Assembly (NCBI GenBank): GCA_964626625.1
Contig: CAZVFV010000005.1
Span: 1-29,912 of the forward strand
Origin: CAYZPE01 sp964626625
Lineage (GTDB): Bacteria > Patescibacteriota > Minisyncoccia > Phycocordibacterales > CAYZPE01
Reading direction: 5' to 3'
DNA length: 29,912 nt
The notes beneath the pieces are model-generated. The model ran no database searches and was not told the DNA's origin. It saw only the letters and a list, made by a program, of their open reading frames with translations. A program made the position numbers and the translations under genes. Below, piece by piece: positions 8,275 to 14,869 of this stretch; position 1 is the stretch's first letter, and each line of letters opens with the position of its first letter.

Positions 8275-8423
8275 ATTGCGAGTGCGGAGATAACACCGAA
8301 GCTTTGCTTCGGGGTTATCTCCGCACATACAAAAAGAGTCGGCGGAGCCGATACTCCTGCAACAAAGTTTTCCCTATTGCTTCGCCTCATACCTCGTCTG
8401 CTCTGAACAGGGATGAGACGAGG
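8275..8423 (+). repeat. Dispersed multi-hairpin element, copy R1
   Basis: About 150 bases with four potential hairpins in a row. H1 is a long stem (8283-8302 with 8306-8325; 19 pairs, one mismatch, TTT loop). H2 is GAGT-CGGC/GCCG-at-ACTC (8336-8356). H3 is GCAACA/TATTGC (8359-8380, one mismatch). H4 is CCTCGTCT/AGACGAGG (8392-8423). A second copy, R2, lies at 25259-25382. Nearly all sequence from H1's outer stem through H3 is shared, while H1's inner stem and H4's loop differ. Both copies sit directly after a terminator T-run. No protein is convincingly coded here. Confidence 0.85.
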
Positions 8424-8452
8424 ACTTTATTTGTGTTATTAATACTATGTAG

Positions 8453-8458
8453 TATTGT
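8453..8458 (+). promoter_or_regulatory. Possible -10 for mnmA
   Basis: TATTGT, 6 bases before the mnmA ATG; an alternative TACTAT is at 8443-8448. The spacing matches other leaderless candidates, but the hexamer is imperfect. Confidence 0.3.
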
Positions 8459-8464
8459 TTTTCT

Positions 8465-9550
8465 ATGTCAAAAAAGCAGAAGGTTTATGTCGGCATGTCT
8501 GGAGGAGTTGATTCTTCAGTTACAGCTGCTCTTCTCAAGGAGCAGGGTTTTGATGTGACTGGTGTTTTTATAAAAGCTTGGCATCCAGAAGGTTTTCCGT
8601 GTAATTGGAAAGAAGACAGACGCGATGCAATGCGAGTCGCCGCTGTTTTAAATATTCCTTTTAAAACACTTGATCTTGAAAAAGAATACAAACAAGATGT
8701 GGTGGACTACATGATTGCTGAATACCAAAAAGGCAGAACTCCTAATCCAGATGTGATGTGTAATAAAGAGATTAAATTTGGTGGCTTTTTAGATTTTGCC
8801 TTAAAAGAAGGTGCTGATTTTGTGGCGACTGGACATTACACTCGACTACGTCGAGAAGGTCAAATGTCAAATACCCAATATCAAATATTGGAGGCAAGGG
8901 ATAAGGCGAAAGATCAGAGTTATTTTCTATGGACTCTCACACAAAAACAACTAAAACATACTTTGTTTCCAATAGGTGAGTATGAAAAATCAGATGTGCG
9001 AAAGCTTGCAAGTAAATTTAATTTACCAACAGCTTCAAAGAAAGACAGTCAGGGTCTCTGCTTTCTCGGCAAGGTAGATATGAAAGAATTTTTAAAAGAA
9101 CATCTCAAGTTAAAGGATGGTGAGGTTTTAAATATGAAGGGTGAGGTTGTTGGTAATCATCAGGGTGTACAGCTGTATACAATTGGAGAAAGACACGGTT
9201 TTACTATTACTCATACTGGCGTAGACGAGAAGCCAATGTACATAGTTTCTAAGGATATTACAAAAAACACAATTACAGTTTCAAATGAGCAAACAAACAG
9301 GAAGGAGTCTGGAATATTAAAATTAGAACTTTCAGGAACTAATTGGACAACCTTACCTGAAGCAGGAAAAAAATATTTTGCCCGTTTTCGTTATCATCAA
9401 AAACCAGAAAATTGCACAGTAATTTTTTATGAAGGTGCAACCTTCATAATTTTTGAGAAGAAACAGCCAAGTGTCGCCTTAGGACAGTCTCTTGTTTTAT
9501 ATGACGGAGAAGCATGTCTTGGTGGAGGGGTAATTGAAGCTTTGTTATAG
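8465..9550 (+). CDS. mnmA: tRNA-specific 2-thiouridylase MnmA
   Basis: Adds sulfur to U34 of tRNA-Lys, -Glu and -Gln in the cytoplasm. The 361-residue length is normal. The ATP pyrophosphatase P-loop SGGVDSS is at 12-18. The two catalytic cysteines are present: C99 in NPDVMCNKEIKFG and C199 in DSQGLCFLG. GHYTR and KDQSYFLW are conserved family segments. A few extra residues between GHYTRLRR and the KDQSYF stretch are coded by AT-rich DNA containing a short inverted repeat (CCAATAT/ATATTGG); this looks like a tolerated insertion. No ribosome-binding site is visible, and it is the first housekeeping gene after repeat R1. Confidence 0.97.
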   Translation: MSKKQKVYVGMSGGVDSSVTAALLKEQGFDVTGVFIKAWHPEGFPCNWKEDRRDAMRVAAVLNIPFKTLDLEKEYKQDVVDYMIAEYQKGRTPNPDVMCNKEIKFGGFLDFALKEGADFVATGHYTRLRREGQMSNTQYQILEARDKAKDQSYFLWTLTQKQLKHTLFPIGEYEKSDVRKLASKFNLPTASKKDSQGLCFLGKVDMKEFLKEHLKLKDGEVLNMKGEVVGNHQGVQLYTIGERHGFTITHTGVDEKPMYIVSKDITKNTITVSNEQTNRKESGILKLELSGTNWTTLPEAGKKYFARFRYHQKPENCTVIFYEGATFIIFEKKQPSVALGQSLVLYDGEACLGGGVIEALL

Positions 9551-9565
9551 GCTTATTTTCTTGTG

Positions 9566-9571
9566 TATAAT
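9566..9571 (+). promoter_or_regulatory. -10 element for the ATP-cone nuclease gene
   Basis: Perfect TATAAT 6 bases before the ATG at 9578, only 16 bases after the mnmA stop. This favours ATG 9578 over the in-frame GTG at 9563, which overlaps the hexamer. Confidence 0.55.
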
Positions 9572-9577
9572 AAAGGT

Positions 9578-10411
9578 ATGACAAATATACATATTGTTAA
9601 GGCTGATGGCACACGAGAGCCATTTGAAGCATCTAAACTTCATGGTTCACTCATTTCTGCGGGTTCCAAAGAAGTTTTGGCACAAGAAATTGTTCAGCAT
9701 ATAGAAAATGAACTTAAGGATGGAATGAGTACGAGTGAAATTTACAAGCACGCTTTTTTCCTTTTACGCAAAAAACAACGCAGAGCTGCTATTAAATATT
9801 CACTCCGGTCTGCGGTAATGGAATTAGGTCCTTCTGGTTTTCCGTTTGAAAAATTTGTTGCTGAGATTTTTACCTCAAAAGGGTATCAAACAAAAACAGG
9901 CGAGATTGTTATGGGGCAATGTGTTGCTCACGAAGTCGATGTGGTTGCTTGGAATGAAAATAAACTTATCATGGTTGAAGCAAAATTTCATAACAGTGCA
10001 AATTTTAAATCTGATTTAAAGGTTGCACTGTATGTGAAAGCACGTTTTGATGATCTTCGAGATACAAAGCATACTTCTTATGGAAAAACTCGCTCTCTTG
10101 ATGAGATGTGGCTTGTAACGAATACTAAATTTAGTTCGACAGCTATTCATTACGCAGAATGCAAAGGACTTAAGCTTGTTGGTTGGAATTACCCTGAAAA
10201 GGGGAGTCTGCAGGATCTGATTGATGATGGAGGTGTTCATCCTGTGACATGCCTCACAGCCCTTTCAAAGCACCAAAAAAACTCACTCATAGCTCAAAAT
10301 ATTATTCTGTGCAGACAACTTATAGATAATACAGAAGCATTAAAGAACTTTGGTTTCTCTGATCAAAAAATAAATAAGACTTTAGAAGATATTGCTTTAT
10401 TAAGTCAGTAA
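9578..10411 (+). CDS. ATP-cone domain / restriction endonuclease-like (PD-(D/E)XK) protein
   Basis: 277 residues from ATG 9578. Residues about 3-85 form an ATP-cone, the nucleotide-sensing domain of NrdR and class I ribonucleotide reductases: VKADGTREPFEASKL at the start and the RRAAIKYSLR helix at its end. A nuclease-like core follows (about 88-200): FPFEKFVAEIF helix, then E119-x-D121 and E134-A-K136, the acidic pair plus ExK of PD-(D/E)XK enzymes. The C terminus (about 215-277) is helical, possibly a helix-hairpin-helix. A nucleotide-gated DNA nuclease or repair enzyme is inferred. No partner methylase is present, so a restriction role is unlikely. The Ogt-like gene starts 10 bases downstream. 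Confidence 0.75.
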   Translation: MTNIHIVKADGTREPFEASKLHGSLISAGSKEVLAQEIVQHIENELKDGMSTSEIYKHAFFLLRKKQRRAAIKYSLRSAVMELGPSGFPFEKFVAEIFTSKGYQTKTGEIVMGQCVAHEVDVVAWNENKLIMVEAKFHNSANFKSDLKVALYVKARFDDLRDTKHTSYGKTRSLDEMWLVTNTKFSSTAIHYAECKGLKLVGWNYPEKGSLQDLIDDGGVHPVTCLTALSKHQKNSLIAQNIILCRQLIDNTEALKNFGFSDQKINKTLEDIALLSQ

Positions 10412-10421
10412 TTTTTTTGTA

Positions 10422-10673
10422 ATGACTTTTACTGAAAAAGTATTAGGGGTAGTTTCAAAAATTCCTAAAGGAAAAACTTTGACGTACAAGCAGGTTGCGA
10501 ATAAAGCTGGCTCACCCTATGCTTTTCGTGCTGTTGGCAATATTTTAAATAAGAATTACAATCCAGGTATCCCATGTCATAGGGTTATAAGGTCTGGTGG
10601 ACTTACAGGAGGATACAATAGAGGTAGTGAAAATAAAGTTATATTACTCAAGAAAGAGGGTATCTTACAATAA
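10422..10673 (+). CDS. Ogt/MGMT-family DNA alkyltransferase, catalytic domain only
   Basis: 83 residues, equal to the C-terminal DNA-binding/active-site domain of O6-alkylguanine-DNA alkyltransferase, without the usual N-terminal ribonuclease-like domain. The acceptor cysteine is present in PCHRV (C52), preceded by KGKTLTYKQVA and RAVGN (the recognition helix with its arginine finger). Alkyltransferase-like (ATL) proteins have W in place of the cysteine, so this one may still accept alkyl groups. The family's LLxxEG ending is present (LLKKEGIL). The next gene begins immediately after the stop (TAA then ATG), so the two are cotranscribed. Confidence 0.9.
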   Translation: MTFTEKVLGVVSKIPKGKTLTYKQVANKAGSPYAFRAVGNILNKNYNPGIPCHRVIRSGGLTGGYNRGSENKVILLKKEGILQ

Positions 10674-11306
10674 ATGGAAGACGGATTTACAACAAAAGAA
10701 GACTTACTACGTACACTTGAAACAGAAACTCAGGTTTTTAAAGATATACTAGTGAAAGAAGCTTTTTCTAAAATTGATAGAAAGGATTTTATTGGTTCTG
10801 ACTATGAAATCGAAGCATATGAGGATTATTCAGTGCCAATTGGTTTTGATCATATGAGTATCAAGCCTACTGTTATTGCATTTTCGCTTGAGCTTCTTCA
10901 TATAAAAAAAGGTGAGCACGTTCTAAATATTTTTTCTAGTTCAGGTTTTGTGACTGCTCTTGTTGCTGATATGGTTGGAAAAACAGGAAGTGTTCTTAGT
11001 CTAGAAACTATTCCAGAACTCGCAGTAAAAAGTAAGGAATATATTTCAAAATACAAACTACCACAAGCTGAAATTAAATTTTTTGATAAAAGTTTAGGTT
11101 TTAATGAGGAAAAAGTATTTGATAAAATTATTATATATGCCAACCTCAAAGATAAACCAAATCTTTTTTTGGAAAGACTAAAGATTGGTGGAATTATGGT
11201 TGTTGCTATACAGGGCGTTCTATATAGGATTACAAAGAAGGAAAAAGGAGTTGAGGAGGAAAAAATACTTGAAGGTTTCATGTTTCCTGACTTAGATTTA
11301 AACTAG
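10674..11306 (+). CDS. Protein-L-isoaspartate O-methyltransferase-like protein
   Basis: 210 residues with the Pcm fold order: a DRKDFI stretch near 35-40, the AYEDYSVPIG segment (49-57; family Y.D..LPIG), MSIKP (61-65; family TISQP), then motif I at about 82-93. Motif I reads HVLNIFSSSGF where active enzymes usually have VLEIGTGSGY, so the acidic residue and first two glycines are altered. The post-I acidic residue seems kept (SLETIPELA). The family repairs damaged aspartyl residues using S-adenosylmethionine; with this motif I, activity is uncertain. It is cotranscribed with the Ogt-like gene. Confidence 0.75.
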   Translation: MEDGFTTKEDLLRTLETETQVFKDILVKEAFSKIDRKDFIGSDYEIEAYEDYSVPIGFDHMSIKPTVIAFSLELLHIKKGEHVLNIFSSSGFVTALVADMVGKTGSVLSLETIPELAVKSKEYISKYKLPQAEIKFFDKSLGFNEEKVFDKIIIYANLKDKPNLFLERLKIGGIMVVAIQGVLYRITKKEKGVEEEKILEGFMFPDLDLN

Positions 11307-11319
11307 AGAAATAAAGCTG

Positions 11320-11362
11320 TTTCAAACAAGGATTTTTCTATACTTAAAACCTTTGTTTGAAA
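11320..11362. repeat. Inverted repeat upstream of alaS
   Basis: Arms 11320-11331 and 11350-11362 pair over 12 positions with one bulged base and an 18-base AT-rich interior. No T-run follows on either strand, so it is not a standard terminator. Its right arm contains the putative -35 (TTGAAA, 11357-11362) of alaS, so an operator or regulatory hairpin is possible. Confidence 0.5.
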
Positions 11363-11384
11363 ATAGTCCTAATATTGCTAATAT
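11357..11384 (+). promoter_or_regulatory. Promoter of alaS
   Basis: TTGAAA (11357-11362), 16-base spacer, TGC-TAATAT (extended -10, hexamer 11379-11384), 7 bases before the ATG at 11392. It supports that start over the upstream in-frame TTG at 11353. Confidence 0.5.
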
Positions 11385-11391
11385 TCTACCT

Positions 11392-13185
11392 ATGCAACAT
11401 CATGAAGTTCGAAAGAAGTTTTTAGATTTTTTTCATAAACGAGGACATGCGATTATACCTTCAGCTTCTTTAATACCTGAAAATGATCCTTCGGTTCTTT
11501 TTACAACAGCTGGTATGCAACCTCTTGTCCCATACCTCTTAGGGCAAGCTCATCCAGAAGGAGTACGTCTCGCAAATCTTCAGAAATGTGTACGCACAGT
11601 TGATATAGATGGTATTGGAGATAATACTCACGCTACTTTTTTTGAAATGATGGGTAATTGGTCTTTGGGAGACTATTTTAAAGAAGATGCAATCAAATGG
11701 AGTTTTGAGCTACTCACTTCTAAAGAAGAGGGTTTTGGTCTTGATCCGCAAAGACTGTACGTAACTTGTTTTGAAGGAGATGAAAATGCTCCTCGAGATG
11801 AAGAGTCTGCAGGAACATGGAGGGAGATTTTTAAGAAACATAACGTTACAGGTGAGCGTATTTATTTTATGCCCGCTTCAAAAAATTGGTGGAGTCCAGG
11901 GGACAATGGTCCTTGTGGTCCAGACACAGAAATGTTTTACGATCTCACAGGTACTCTTATAAAGGGTCTTTCTAAACAAGAGTACATGAAAGCTGATGAG
12001 GAACAAAAGGTTGTCGAGATTTGGAATGATGTTTTCATGGAATATGAAAAGAAAGATGGAAAGGTAATTGGAAAATTAAAGAATAAAAACGTAGACACAG
12101 GTTCTGGTTTTGAACGTGTATGCGCGGTGCTTCAAGGAAAAGATAATATTTTTGAAACAGATATTTTTAGTGAATTGATGAAGGTTTCAAAAAGTTTAGG
12201 TTCAAATACAAAATCCCAGAGAATTATCGCTGATCACATGAGGACTGCTGTGTTTATGATTGGTGATGGTGTTATCCCTTCTAATACTGACAGAGGGTAT
12301 ATTCTTCGAAGACTTATTCGTCGAGCAGTATTTAACACCGATCTACGTTCACTTTCAAAAATTAAAATAACTGAATGTATCGACGCCCTTATTTGTACAT
12401 ATGAAGAAGTCTATACAAATTTAAAATTAAAAAGAGACACCCTTATAGATGTTATTTCAGAAGAATCTGATAAATTTGCTAAAACACTTGAGCAGGGTAT
12501 TTCTGAAGAAAAAAGACAGGTTGTTCGAAACAATAACCTCCTGACGGGCGATGTGGCACATGTTCTTTTAACTTCTCACGGTTTACCACTTGATATTACA
12601 ATTGAAATTGGAAAAAGTGAAAAATATGAAATTTCTCCAAATATATATTCTGTATTTGATGAGCAGATGCGTAAACATAAAGAGCTTTCACGAAGTGGTG
12701 CAGAAAAGAAATTTAAAGGAGGTCTTGCTGACACAAGTGAAATGTCTCTCAAGTATCATACGACAACACATCTCCTACATCAGGCGCTCCGTGACGTTCT
12801 AGGGACTCATGTGGAGCAAAAGGGAAGTAATATAACCTCAGAAAGACTTCGTTTTGATTTTGTGCATCCGCAAAAAATGACAGACGAAGAAAAAAAGAAA
12901 GTTGAAGATATTGTAAATCAAAAAATTAAAGAAGGACTTTCTGTCCACAAAATTGAATTACCAAAAGAAGAAGCTGAAAAAACTGGCGCCCTCCACTTCT
13001 TTGGAGAAAAATATGGAGACAAAGTGACGGTTCATTACATTGGAGATTCAATTGAAAATGCTTATTCAAAAGAATTTTGTGGTGGACCACATGTTGAAAA
13101 CATAGGAACTTTGGGTACGTTTAAAATTCAAAAAGAAGAAGCTGTTTCTTCTGGGGTAAGACGTATCAAAGCTGTTCTTGTATAA
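11392..13185 (+). CDS. alaS: Alanyl-tRNA synthetase lacking the C-terminal domain
   Basis: Class II synthetase that charges tRNA-Ala. From ATG 11392 the product is 597 residues, against about 875 in E. coli. The catalytic domain is clear (FTTAGMQPLVPYL near 41-53, HATFFEMMGNWSLGDYF near 83-99, PCGPDTEMFYD). The editing domain keeps its zinc-site residues: HTTTH (H456, H460) and CGGPH (C563, H567). The protein stops right after the editing domain (SSGVRRIKAVLV), so the coiled coil and C-Ala (DHHA1) domain are absent. Short AlaS forms are, as I recall, common in CPR genomes. No separate C-Ala gene is in the window. The family GDTYGFPLDLT segment appears as LLTSHGLPLDIT. Confidence 0.93.
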   Translation: MQHHEVRKKFLDFFHKRGHAIIPSASLIPENDPSVLFTTAGMQPLVPYLLGQAHPEGVRLANLQKCVRTVDIDGIGDNTHATFFEMMGNWSLGDYFKEDAIKWSFELLTSKEEGFGLDPQRLYVTCFEGDENAPRDEESAGTWREIFKKHNVTGERIYFMPASKNWWSPGDNGPCGPDTEMFYDLTGTLIKGLSKQEYMKADEEQKVVEIWNDVFMEYEKKDGKVIGKLKNKNVDTGSGFERVCAVLQGKDNIFETDIFSELMKVSKSLGSNTKSQRIIADHMRTAVFMIGDGVIPSNTDRGYILRRLIRRAVFNTDLRSLSKIKITECIDALICTYEEVYTNLKLKRDTLIDVISEESDKFAKTLEQGISEEKRQVVRNNNLLTGDVAHVLLTSHGLPLDITIEIGKSEKYEISPNIYSVFDEQMRKHKELSRSGAEKKFKGGLADTSEMSLKYHTTTHLLHQALRDVLGTHVEQKGSNITSERLRFDFVHPQKMTDEEKKKVEDIVNQKIKEGLSVHKIELPKEEAEKTGALHFFGEKYGDKVTVHYIGDSIENAYSKEFCGGPHVENIGTLGTFKIQKEEAVSSGVRRIKAVLV

Positions 13186-13191
13186 GACCGT

Positions 13192-13222
13192 TTGACTGTG
13201 ATACCATTTTTTTTGGTACAGA
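13192..13222 (+). promoter_or_regulatory. Promoter of the 101-residue orphan gene
   Basis: TTGACT (13192-13197) starts 6 bases after the alaS stop. A TGG-TACAGA extended -10 (hexamer 13217-13222) follows at a long 19-base spacing. A start near 13229 would give a leader of about 20 bases containing the Shine-Dalgarno sequence. Confidence 0.4.
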
Positions 13223-13250
13223 TCTTTCTTTTTTTACTTGGAGGTGATGC

Positions 13251-13556
13251 ATGATTGATAAAAAAGCATACGCTCTTGTTTGTTTTTTTAAAGGCCCTGG
13301 ATATTTTGGTATGGCTTGGCATTATGCTTTTTGTCAGACAGCTGGCACAGTTATTATTAAGGGCAATTCTGATACGTTTATGCGTGATGCTTGTGTTGCT
13401 AATGCTTTGGACCTTATTGATCGGGGTGAATCGGAATTGTGTCTCGATCCTCCAGATGAGCACTTACTCCAGACGGTGTTACCTCGAGATTCTATAATTA
13501 TGAATAGTGAAGAGGTCCAAGGGTTGATCGAGAGACTTCGAACCTTGGGAATTTGA
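13251..13556 (+). CDS. Unrecognised 101-residue protein
   Basis: I do not recognise this protein. The start is well supported: a consensus Shine-Dalgarno GGAGGTGAT (13240-13248) lies just before the ATG, the strongest in the window. The stop is TGA. The N-terminal half is rich in aromatics and small residues (CFFKGPGYFGMAWHYAFCQ near 11-29) with three cysteines (C11, C28, C47) and could pack as a small alpha/beta domain. The C-terminal half is acidic and helical (ANALDLIDRGESELCLD; EEVQGLIERLRTLGI). There is no signal peptide or convincing membrane helix. It is a single-gene unit between alaS and the actin-like gene, with its own promoter and terminator. Confidence 0.7.
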   Translation: MIDKKAYALVCFFKGPGYFGMAWHYAFCQTAGTVIIKGNSDTFMRDACVANALDLIDRGESELCLDPPDEHLLQTVLPRDSIIMNSEEVQGLIERLRTLGI

Positions 13557-13583
13557 TTTGAAATTTCGTTGATACTTTGCACA

Positions 13584-13617
13584 AAATCACCACAATTTGT
13601 TTGTGGTGATTTTTTTA
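13584..13617 (+). terminator. Rho-independent terminator after the 101-residue orphan gene
   Basis: AAATCACCAC/GTGGTGATTT stem with a 9-base loop and seven or more Ts, 28 bases after the stop. Confidence 0.9.
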
Positions 13618-13650
13618 AGTGGAGAACAGACTAAGTAAAAATAAACTCTT

Positions 13651-13659
13651 TGATATACT
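13651..13659 (+). promoter_or_regulatory. Extended -10 promoter for the actin-like ATPase gene
   Basis: TGA-TATACT (hexamer 13654-13659), 8 bases before ATG 13668. The in-frame TTG at 13650 overlaps this element and is rejected as the start. Confidence 0.55.
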
Positions 13660-13667
13660 GTTTGTAT

Positions 13668-14843
13668 ATGTCTTTCCTTTCTTTTTTTTATACAAGTAAA
13701 AAACAGGTCTCACTTATTGTTGATATAGGAAGTGGAAGTGTTGGCGGAGCTCTTGTTTTATTTGGTTCGAAAATTCCAGAAACTCTTTCTTCTTTACGAA
13801 TTCCAATTCCATACAGTGAAGAAAGTCCAAAGTTGCTTTCAGGAATGTTTTCTATTGTTGAGGAAGTTGTTAACTCACTGATACGTGATTCTTTGAAATT
13901 TAAAATCAAGGTCACGAATATACAATGTTTTTTCTCATCTCCTTGGTGCCTTACGCGCGTTCACACTACATATATTAATAAAGCTGAACCAGTAACTTTA
14001 ACGGAGCATTTTGTTCAAGATGTTTTAAGACAAGAACTTAAAACAGTTTCCCTAAGTCAGAATGAAATAGAACATAATCCTTTTTTTAAACAACCAGTTG
14101 TGGTTATAGAAAATGTAACAAATAAGTTTTCTTTGAATGGATATGAGGTAAAAAAACCATATGGTAAAAAAGCTCGTCAGGTTCAAATAGTATCGTGTGT
14201 AAGTTTTGTCCCTACAGACATTAAAAACAGTCTTGAAAAAATTTTAGATCAACACGTACATGCACATACTCAAATTTTGTTCCGTTCGTATTCCTACTCT
14301 CTGTATTCTCTAATTCAAGAGACTATTGCTCACGAGAGTGACTATATGCTTTTTGATGTGGGTGCTGAGACAGCAGACATAGTATTTAGCTTAGAGGGGG
14401 CGATATACCACACAGATACCATATATATGGGTCGCAACAGTCTTCTCAGTGCTGTTTCAAAATCTTTTGTACTTGGACCAGATGTTGCACTTTCTTTTAT
14501 TAATCTGTTTACTGAAGGGCATTTAGAAGAATCTATAGCTTTGCGTATACAAACAATTATCGATGAAGTTGAAAAAAAATGGCTTGAAGAGTTAGGTAAA
14601 GTTATGGTTCGTGCTCAAAAAAAAGCATCCTTTGGAAAAATTTTTATAACAGCCGACAAGGGTGTTGGAAAAATTTTCGCTCAGTTTTTAGTTAAAAATC
14701 GGACAGTAGCAAGTGAGCAAGATGTTATTATTCTTGGCTCAGAAACCTTGGTATCACTTGGATTGCAAACTAAAAATATCAATGATCCATTTTTAATGAT
14801 CGAAATACTTGATATACACAGGTATAAGTTATTTGAATCATAA
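13668..14843 (+). CDS. Actin-like ATPase of the FtsA/PilM type
   Basis: 391 residues. Actin-fold nucleotide motifs are visible: phosphate-1 LIVDIGSGSVGG at 16-27 and phosphate-2 MLFDVGAETADIVF at 227-240, with an adenosine-type GKIFITADKGVG segment near 322-333. No membrane helix is seen, so it is cytoplasmic. FtsA (division) and PilM (type IV pilus inner-membrane platform) share this fold. I see no FtsA C-terminal amphipathic anchor, and no PilN, PilO or FtsZ gene is near, so neither name is given. It is followed 26 bases later by a single-span membrane protein whose cytoplasmic tail could be its docking partner, as PilN's tail is for PilM. Confidence 0.75.
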   Translation: MSFLSFFYTSKKQVSLIVDIGSGSVGGALVLFGSKIPETLSSLRIPIPYSEESPKLLSGMFSIVEEVVNSLIRDSLKFKIKVTNIQCFFSSPWCLTRVHTTYINKAEPVTLTEHFVQDVLRQELKTVSLSQNEIEHNPFFKQPVVVIENVTNKFSLNGYEVKKPYGKKARQVQIVSCVSFVPTDIKNSLEKILDQHVHAHTQILFRSYSYSLYSLIQETIAHESDYMLFDVGAETADIVFSLEGAIYHTDTIYMGRNSLLSAVSKSFVLGPDVALSFINLFTEGHLEESIALRIQTIIDEVEKKWLEELGKVMVRAQKKASFGKIFITADKGVGKIFAQFLVKNRTVASEQDVIILGSETLVSLGLQTKNINDPFLMIEILDIHRYKLFES

Positions 14844-14869
14844 GGTGTATCGTTGTAATATGTATATAT

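Noticed and set aside
8229..8558. Forward open frame of 109 codons through R1 into mnmA
   Set aside because: It is built from hairpin sequence, shares translated text with a frame through R2 only because the DNA repeats, and overlaps the true mnmA start.
8845..8905. Mobile element insertion in mnmA
   Set aside because: Only a few extra codons with a 7-bp inverted repeat in AT-rich DNA; the frame and active site are intact and no second copy was seen.
9578..10411. Restriction-modification system
   Set aside because: The nuclease-like gene has no methylase or specificity gene nearby; the ATP-cone suggests another role.
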